Positions 57,898 to 64,000 of a DNA stretch of 64,000 nucleotides are shown here, in pieces. The translations under genes and the position numbers were made by a program. How positions within the stretch are numbered: the first letter of the stretch is position 1; each line of letters begins with the position of its first letter. The DNA comes from Berberis thunbergii (lineage: Eukaryota; Streptophyta; Magnoliopsida; Ranunculales; Berberidaceae): NCBI GenBank assembly GCA_003290165.1, contig QNQO01005880.1:310001-374000 (forward strand), written 5' to 3'. The notes beneath the pieces are model-generated. The model did no database searches. It saw nothing but the letters and a program-made list of their open reading frames with translations, and had not been told where the DNA came from.

Positions 57898-58498
57898 GAC
57901 CTTGCATTGTTTCAACTTGGTTTGGACTTTGAATGTAATGTATTTTCTCTTGACTATTAGATCAATAGATTTTCGTTTGTTTGATGGTTAGCCTTTAGTT
58001 AGGGATGTCAATGGATTAGATAATGTTGGTAACAGAAAAGGTGGATAATATAGGGTATAACTGGATTTCTATCACATTTGGCAAAAAGAATAAGAACTGG
58101 AAAGGTGGCAGCGGTGATAAAAGTGGCAGTTTTGGGGTGTCTCCATATGTGGAGGTAATGGTGGAAATGGGGGTGGGAACAATTTTGGGTTTTAGAGTTC
58201 AAAAAAGAGAAGAAGAGCTGCAAGGAGAAAAAAAAAAAAAGACAAAATGAGGGGTGGCAACAATTTTGGGTTTTAGGGTTAAAAAAATTAGACTTAGTTA
58301 TCAAAAAATGAGACTCAATTAACCCAATGTAATGGCAAAATGGTCCAAAAATTAGTCTTGACCAGTGGAATTATGTGGACTTAACGGTTCCGTCAGAAAA
58401 ATGAGTGTTAGCCTCAATTAGTTTTCAAAATGAGAGCCAAATTCTAATAGGTATAAAGTAATGAGTGTCAAACTAGAAAAAAAAAACTCTATTTTTAA

Positions 58499-59372
58499 TT
58501 ACGGTGGAGTTACATGTCTATGGATAGTCTTGCCATTATGAAACTAATTGGATGCGCGACACATGCAAAACATAACAGTTAAGACAACATGACCACGAGT
58601 GACGAAAAAGTGGTAAGTCCCTTTTGAACAAATTTGGATATGACCTTAATTGGGCGATTATTGTGGGGATCTCAAAATCACACTTGATTTTTGAGTTGGG
58701 ATGCAACTAGTAAACGGTAGGGTCTACATAAAATCACATTCGCTGCACTTCCTGCACGCTGATGTCTGCATCATCCAAACACTTTTTCCTATTGGAATAA
58801 ACGAAGAACAAGTCCGTGCTCTAGTGTTTTGATGTCAAAACCCCTAGTTCCCTCTTCCCAATCAATCTCGTCAAGGTAGGGTTTCCACTTCTCCAATGGA
58901 ATCTCCATGGCGTGATCCACCACAACTACTGGAAGATTTCGGGCAGAAAGTCGATCTAATGAGGCGATTCCATGTTTCTTTGTTTCAAGTTACCACTTTC
59001 TTTTGAAATTTGAAATATTAATTTTTTTTGTGAGGCCAATCTCAATTACCCTTCATTTAACTCATTTTAACCATATTAATTTTGTTATATAAGTGATTCT
59101 TATGCAATTTATTGTTTGTATGAAATTATGAGTCTTTTGGTATTCTTTATGTAGTATATAAGAGTTTAAAATGCTTAAATTATATTAATAACTTCAAAAT
59201 TACATTCAAAATTTTTACGTTTGTCTATAGACAACGTATTATTTCTAAATATCAACTTACCAAAATTACCTCGAAAAACGGAATCGCAATCCTCGTCTAA
59301 TGTGAATGGAAGATATGTCGTGGAAGAAATTTTACCATGTGCACGATGACTGCTCTTTCTATGTTGATGCAG
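58499..59372. other. No recognised feature
   Basis: No gene was recognised between the MULE and the RING remnant. Possible upstream exons of the RING gene were looked for and not found. Confidence 0.4.
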
Positions 59373-59559
59373 AAATACTCTCCAAGAAAAGGCGTATGCC
59401 GCAATTAAAGAAGTAGATACTACCAAATTAGCTTGGTTTTGCCAAATCTTCCTAACCACTGAAGAAGATACCACTATAGTACCTTGTGGTCACATACTGT
59501 GTAGCAGATGTTCATTTGCCGCTTCCAGGTGTCAAAAACTCAATATTTACCTTCCATGA
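59373..59559 (+). pseudogene. RING-domain remnant resembling the C-terminus of plant sacsin-like proteins
   Basis: After a GATGCAG acceptor the frame encodes LQEKAYAAIKEVDTTKLAWF, then CQIFLTTEEDTTIVPCGHIL and CSRCSFAASRC, ending at TGA 59557-59559. The phrase TTIVPCGH.LC.RCS.A.SRC is that of the C3HC4 RING at the C-terminus of very large plant sacsin-related proteins. Expected CQIC reads CQIF, and the CPFC pair after SRC is missing, so three zinc ligands are lost. The fragment is short and isolated; another RING protein could be the source. Confidence 0.6.
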
Positions 59560-59699
59560 AAAAAATTTGGATTCCATGTCAGCAGGTCAACAGTCGACTA
59601 GTATCGTTATACCAGGGTTCTAATGGAGATTGAAATGAAAATACAAAAAAGTTCAGAATGGAAGTTCTTGGAAATCGTTGGCTTGTGTTAATGTGCTTC

Positions 59700-60361
59700 T
59701 GTTAAGATCCCGCTTGAATAGCATGTTATCATCTTGTTCAATGTGTATCATAAACTGAGAGTAATGGCAAGCAGTGCGTAATTCTGCAGCATATCATAGT
59801 ACTTGGAAAAAACATGAATGGAAGGTGATGATACATCGAATAAGACTGATATCGCAACCGATACACGCAGCAGGAATCATCCATCACGATGATCAAGTAT
59901 CATAAACCAAGCCAATTCATAAAGCCCCAAAAGGGCGAATCCATACATAAAAGCCGAAACAATGCCCGTCAGAATAAACTATAGTTAATTCCCAAATCCA
60001 GACCTGATAAAGTTTTCCCTTAAAGAGGAGGAACGTTATAGAGAAAAAGAGTCCTGGAGAGAGTTACACCTCCGACTATCTTCATAAAGAAGGAGACAAT
60101 TATGAAGAATGTCTCCTCATCTTGTCATGCCTCACATCACACAGGGAAATAACAACGATCATTATATAATTATATAAGGTAAAGGGAACATTCGACAAAG
60201 GTATGCAACTTTAACTGACTCTTGTCAAAATTTATCTCTATCTCCAACCGAGTTACTGACTTAAGCATCGCAGTGTCTTTGGGCACCAAAAATGTAGTCT
60301 TTGGCAATTTAACATTTGTTTTGCAGGTCACACTTACTAGAGAAAAATTTTGGATGCATCA
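59700..60361 (+). mobile_element. LTR-retrotransposon LTR 3' part with primer site
   Basis: The tail, with tctatctccaaccgagttac and a final GGATGCATCA at 60361, is typical of a plant Ty3/gypsy LTR. It is followed by GTTTGGCGTCGACCTTGGGG, a mutated form of the TTTGGCGCCGTCTGTGGGG junction that follows such LTRs. A TATA-like tatataattatataagg lies at 60157-60180. The LTR start was not identified. The internal region is cut off at once by CACTA-4. Confidence 0.65.
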
Positions 60362-60399
60362 GTTTGGCGTCGACCTTGGGGAACGACCACTACAACAAA

Positions 60400-60840
60400 T
60401 TTGTTTTAAGCGGCGTTTTCAAAAGGCCGGTAAAGCTATAAATGTGCCGGTTTAGAGCATTAACAGCATTTCAGAAGCACCGAGGAAGTGTCGGCAAAGG
60501 TATGTGCCACCAAAAGATTAACGACCCTTAGTGTCAAGCGTCGGTTAAAAGTGACCAGTTGCGGCGCTTTGAAAGCGCCGCAAAATCTTATATTAGCGCC
60601 GCTAAATAAATGGATATTACATTTCCTATTGTCTGGAAACGCCGTATTTATAACTTTTAATGGCGCTTTACAAGCGTCGGTTATGTAAAAATCAATATTT
60701 TACAATCTTTTAATGGCGCTTTAGAAGCACCGACGCTTTTAAAGCGCCGGTTGTCTTAACAAATCTGTAAAAAAAAACCTACATTTTAATGGCGCTTTGG
60801 AAGCGCCGGTTATGTTAACATACTGGAAAATAAAAACCTG
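60400..60840. repeat. Palindromic subterminal array of CACTA-4
   Basis: Repeats of ggcgctttNNaagcgccggtt, itself an inverted repeat around TTTNNAA, occur about ten times with mixed spacing. The motif differs from the CACGG array of CACTA-1 to -3 but has the same design. Confidence 0.85.
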
Positions 60841-61041
60841 TCATTGGGACTGAAAAAACAGACAGTAAATTTTCTAATTTCATATCATCTACTAAAATCT
60901 CCTTCAATAACAAATAAACTCAAAGCACACTATAATTTTCTACGGTAGCAACCATATATTAAGACCTGCAACATAGGTAGTGCATCCTTATACATCCTTG
61001 TATTTTTCATATTCATTCCATTCTATGTCTTAACTTTTGTC

Positions 61042-61131
61042 ATGTTGAACAGCATCAAGTGCACCGAAAGTTTTCCTCTGACTTCATTCCAAGCATAGTG
61101 CACGTTGCTTTGGTGATCACTCTTCATGATA
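61042..61131 (-). pseudogene. Unidentified exon, probable last exon
   Basis: After a GCAG acceptor it encodes IMKSDHQSNVHYAWNEVRGK and LSVHLMLFNMTKVKT before a stop. The source is not recognised. It is the most downstream CACTA-4 cargo seen. Confidence 0.4.
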
Positions 61132-61536
61132 CTGCAAAAAGGGAAAATCTAACTAAACTCAGAATAAAAAGTTAACTCAGCCCTACCATCAGTTCATATT
61201 TCATGCGTTAACCTTATAAAATGGTCAAGGAAAAGAACTCAAAAATGTTCATTACAGTACCCTTACCTACCAGAAGAAGTGTTTGCAGGCACAACATCAT
61301 CATCTAACATCTTTCCAGGATAAGAATACGCCTTGCCAGACGGTGCTTGAATGAGAGACGAAGTTATTCACAATGAAAATTGAGACAGAATTTAAGATGA
61401 TACATTCGACGAAATGCGAGAACATGTGGAATCAACTATAAAGTAAACATAAAAACATAATTCAAGATAGAATAGAATTGAAGGGTAGAATGGAAACCTC
61501 TGTTTCTTCTTCAATGGACTGGGGAACTTTAGAGAC

Positions 61537-61647
61537 CTTATCTGTTTGTGCATAGCAGCCAATTATTTGCATCTTATATGCCAATGGTAACCACTTCTGT
61601 TGTTGCTCATCAGTACCTTGCCCTTTTATTGCAGGTACAAACATACC
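61537..61647 (-). pseudogene. Peroxisomal acyl-CoA oxidase exon
   Basis: A 111-bp exon encodes GMFVPAIKGQGTDEQQQKWL, then PLAYKMQIIGCYAQTDK. Acyl-CoA oxidase carries out the first step of peroxisomal beta-oxidation. The exon matches the ACX1/ACX5 type, where MQIIGCYAQTELGHGS contacts FAD and substrate; the ELGHGSN continuation would be in the next exon and is not present. The acceptor CAG and a GTCTCT donor are visible. A single exon of a roughly 660-residue enzyme. Confidence 0.88.
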
Positions 61648-61921
61648 CTGGACCATAAAATTTTTAAATTAAAAACTAATTAAAGAAAATAAACGAAAAA
61701 AAGAAGTTCATCAAACTAAAACAGAAAGTAGGAATCCTGTGCATTAGTAATTACTCATATTAGAGAATATGAACAATAATATTCTTTAACATAACTTTAT
61801 TTAAGATCTTAAATCCCAGAATTGTGGTCTTGATGTAACAACTTTAAGAAACATGAATAAGAACACGCAAGTAAAAAACATGAATGTACCTAAATTAGGG
61901 TACACTTTTTATTGAACTGAC

Positions 61922-61990
61922 AGTCGACTCTTCTACTTGGGCTTGTGCAAGGTCTCTTTGGTGCCTTAGTTCTTCAATTTCCATCTCCAT
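61922..61990 (-). pseudogene. Kinesin (KIN7-like) coiled-coil exon
   Basis: The exon encodes MEMEIEELRHQRDLAQAQVE between a TTTCTAG acceptor and a GTCAGT donor. The pattern EIEELRRQRDLAQSQ is characteristic of the stalk after the motor domain in plant kinesin-7 (NACK-type) proteins. No motor sequence is present. A short coiled-coil segment, so the family call is moderately sure. Confidence 0.6.
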
Positions 61991-62085
61991 CTAGAAACAT
62001 CGTTACATGTCAATATGTCATTGATAGAACACAATGCACGTATCTTATATCCAAATGAAAACTTGAAAGTACATTCATGGAATAC

Positions 62086-62187
62086 CTGCTGAATTATCTT
62101 ATCTCCTTCCTTTGTTTCCCCTTCTAAACCTGAATGATCATAGCTAATTCTTTGTGGGATCAAGGCTGCTTTGTAATTTGTTCCCAT
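62086..62187 (-). pseudogene. Unidentified 34-codon exon
   Basis: MGTNYKAALIPQRISYDHSG is followed by LEGETKEGDKIIQQ, with an ATTTCAG acceptor and a GTATTC donor. MGTNYKAALIPQRI looks conserved, like a cytosolic stretch of a plant membrane protein, but I cannot name it. Confidence 0.4.
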
Positions 62188-62698
62188 CTGAAATGTAACA
62201 AAGAATTTCCTTAAATGAATTGCATAGAATATTGTAAGAAATGATTTCATATGGCACTCCCTATTTCTGGCATGCATCAAATACAAAATGATGATATTTT
62301 CTATCAAGTTCATATTATACCCAAAGGTGTCCGAAATTTGTAAGTCTGAGTGAACTAAAAATAGAATTATCAACAATGTGAATCTTGCCACTAATGGAAG
62401 TGCAACATGAGTGTAGAAACTTCAAATACAGTGGGTGCTGGAAATTTACAAGTTCGTTCACATCACTTCATATAGAACTTTTCGAACGGGCTTGGTGCTC
62501 TTTAATGAGCATGTCATGCATAAGGAAAAATATTATACACATGGATGTGAATTAAGTAGCAATCATATATCTTAAATTGAGGAGATAACTACCTTATCGC
62601 CTATTGCATCCTGCACAAGAATTGCATCACTCGAAATGCAAAAAATACCGTGCAACAGTATTATGCAGTGGAATTAAATATTGTGCCGCCCTAGTTCT

Positions 62699-63732
62699 TC
62701 AACTGGCTTCTTCCTGGTTTTGAAGAATGGGAGGGAGTGGTGCAGTAATTTCAGGCACCTGCAATCATGACAGAGATCGTATAAGTGGATGTTCTTAGCT
62801 TGAAACTGAAAGAAAAACGGGGAACTTATTTTAACAGAATGAAAAGGTGGTAAAAGTAAGGAAAATGGAAATTTAGATCGAACTAGTTCAGATTCAGGTG
62901 TGATTTTAAGCAGTAGTTGAGCAATATATATCTTACAATGCAATTTAACCATGTGGCAGCATGAAGATCACTCAATGAATTCATTGACCATAGATATATT
63001 TTGTTTTTCAGTTAATAGAGTTATGAAAGCAAGAATGAAAACGAAATGACTTTTTGTGGCTACAAGTCTCCAACAAGCTACCATCAACTTAGATTCATCA
63101 TGAAAGACTGTCAAACAAGTTGTGATGCGTACTATAATAATGATCATGGGCGGGGATCGATTAGCATACATGTTATCTATCCTTGACTGACTTACATAAC
63201 AAACTTTCTAAAATGGAAAAATCCCAAGGGCGCATAAAAATTAAGCAAGTACATTTAAACTACAACCACAGTTTGGAAATCAAGGCAATATATTTTGCCT
63301 TCCATGCTTGATTGTTGAGAACTGTTTATGTTCTAGTTTCAATTGTCATCTGACATGTGCGCTTTGACCATGGGTTCTTAGTACTCTTAGGCTCAATTTC
63401 TCACAGTGAGGATGCATCATCTTAGGGATTGATAGTTGATTAATCAAGGACTGTACTGCAGGAATAACGAATACTTTTAGCTTAGACATATATTTGTGCA
63501 CATCATGATGTCATACAGTCTAGTATGAGTGCCTGGGTTCTCAGGACTAGTGTTGATCAAGTTGTATGGCTAGCAAAGCTTACAACTACAACTGAGTATT
63601 TAAAACTTGGACTAAAAAATGTCACTAAAGAAACTATTACCTCATTCTTGGTTGGATGCTGAAGAATCAATTGATGAGCATGCAAGTAGTAACCAGTCTC
63701 CTGGAATAGGTTTTGCAGGCCTCTCATACCCT
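62699..63732 (-). pseudogene. RNA pseudouridine synthase (RluA-type) C-terminal fragment, 2 exons
   Basis: RluA-type enzymes isomerise uridine in RNA. Exon 63732-63641 encodes GMRGLQNLFQETGYYLHAHQ and LILQHPTKNE. Exon 62758-62699 continues VPEITAPLPPILQNQEEAS and a TGA. The phrase YYLHAHQLIL.HPTKNEV.EITAPLPP is the C-terminal segment of plant RluA-family synthases, which includes the conserved LHA motif. The catalytic aspartate motif (RLD) lies upstream and is not in the window. The GMRGLQNLFQE beginning is not typical of the family and may come from another source. Borders are GT..AG. Confidence 0.8.
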
Positions 63733-64000
63733 CTACATAACAGTGTTCAAGAATGTAATGATTATACAAGGCATACATGATCGTGTAAATGTAAGATGTT
63801 TCCTATGTTCAGTTTGTATATGTTTGGCTTCGAAAACCTTATTATGAGTAATATGTACTATTGACTGCGCGTTATGTAATACACTCACAAATTGAGAAAA
63901 TTGTCAACACAGAATCTCACAAATAAAATTTATTTGGATGGGGCAACTTGAGAAGTTGGTTACTAATTGCAACAACTGTGAAATTCAGTTGCAGACACTT

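Larger units (their letters stand above)
56175..58489. mobile_element. Mutator-like (MULE) non-autonomous element with 9-bp target duplication
   Basis: Inverted ends of more than 200 bp (gttttgaaaactaatt, tctgacggaaccgttaagtc, gggttaattgagtc at both ends) are flanked by tatttttaa at 56166-56174 and 58490-58498, the 9-bp duplication expected of Mutator elements. There is no mudrA transposase. The interior carries a minisatellite, a CACTA end fragment and an (AAT)n run. Confidence 0.92.
60388..64000 (-). mobile_element. CACTA-4: gene-carrying CACTA transposon, left (D-type) end
   Basis: The left end CACTACAACAAATTTG (60388, preceded by gac) is followed by a palindromic array and then minus-strand exons of unrelated genes: unidentified, acyl-CoA oxidase, kinesin, unidentified, pseudouridine synthase. 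The right end is beyond the window. The exons read towards the left end, so this is the downstream end, as in CACTA-3. It inserted at the junction of a retrotransposon LTR. Confidence 0.75.

Noticed and set aside
59175..59474. 99-codon protein on the minus strand
   Set aside because: It lies antisense to the RING remnant, whose plus-strand reading has clear homology; the minus frame has none.

Overview
This window looks like a transposon-dense stretch of a flowering-plant (probably eudicot) nuclear genome. It is AT-rich, its exons are short with GT..AG borders, and the recognisable proteins are plant types (ERECTA, AKT-type K+ channel, plastid lipoamide dehydrogenase, monodehydroascorbate reductase, MATE). 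I see no intact host gene. Almost every coding fragment is a host gene piece carried inside a transposon, or a piece of a transposon protein. All identifications were made by eye.

The main theme is a family of gene-carrying CACTA (En/Spm-type) DNA transposons. Their ends read CACTACACCAAAA and are followed by arrays of a palindromic motif (CGGTTTTAAACCG-like). CACTA-1 (window start to 6771) carries, on the minus strand, fragments of a DUF971 protein, ERECTA, mitochondrial GrpE, a cation-efflux (MTP) protein and a nucleobase-ascorbate transporter. CACTA-2 (left end 8914, right end not found) carries, on the plus strand, an AKT1-like K+ channel, several unidentified exons, an ABCG/PDR exon and an MDHAR fragment. 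CACTA-3 (17633-27653, 3-bp target duplication TTT) sits inside an MDHAR exon of CACTA-2. On the minus strand it carries nucleolin, nine exons of plastid lipoamide dehydrogenase, a nearly complete MATE gene and an alpha/beta-hydrolase exon. CACTA-4 (60388 to window end) has another palindromic array (GGCGCTTT..AAGCGCC) and carries acyl-CoA oxidase, kinesin and pseudouridine-synthase exons. Where it can be judged, the captured exons read in sense away from one end type (here 'P-end', at 6771, 8914 and 27653), which leads into a 5'UTR-like leader with a splice donor. The other type (17633, here 'D-end') lies downstream.

Other regions: 6772-8913 holds a membrane-protein exon remnant, a hAT remnant and an LTR piece. 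28472-33974 is a rearranged LTR-retrotransposon region with a 1.26-kb direct duplication, a tRNA-Met-type primer site and repeated palindromes. 33975-42978 is gene-poor and holds hAT and CACTA-type short elements, two of the hATs with target duplications. 42979-54424 is a CACTA-like long-inverted-repeat complex split by a near full-length, broken L1 LINE (43639-52484), whose 3'UTR holds a hAT with a perfect 8-bp duplication. 54540-55690 is a second L1 tail on the other strand. 56175-58489 is a Mutator-like element with a 9-bp duplication. 59373-59559 is a RING-domain remnant resembling the end of plant sacsin-like proteins. 59700-60361 is an LTR end.

The layers give a relative order: host genes were captured into CACTA-2, CACTA-3 later landed in a captured exon, and a retrotransposon left a solo LTR in an intron of another captured gene. 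The system that deserves attention is this polar exon-collecting CACTA family. Several fragments, notably the 290-codon LPD block and the 233-codon AKT1 block, stay open across all predicted splice junctions.
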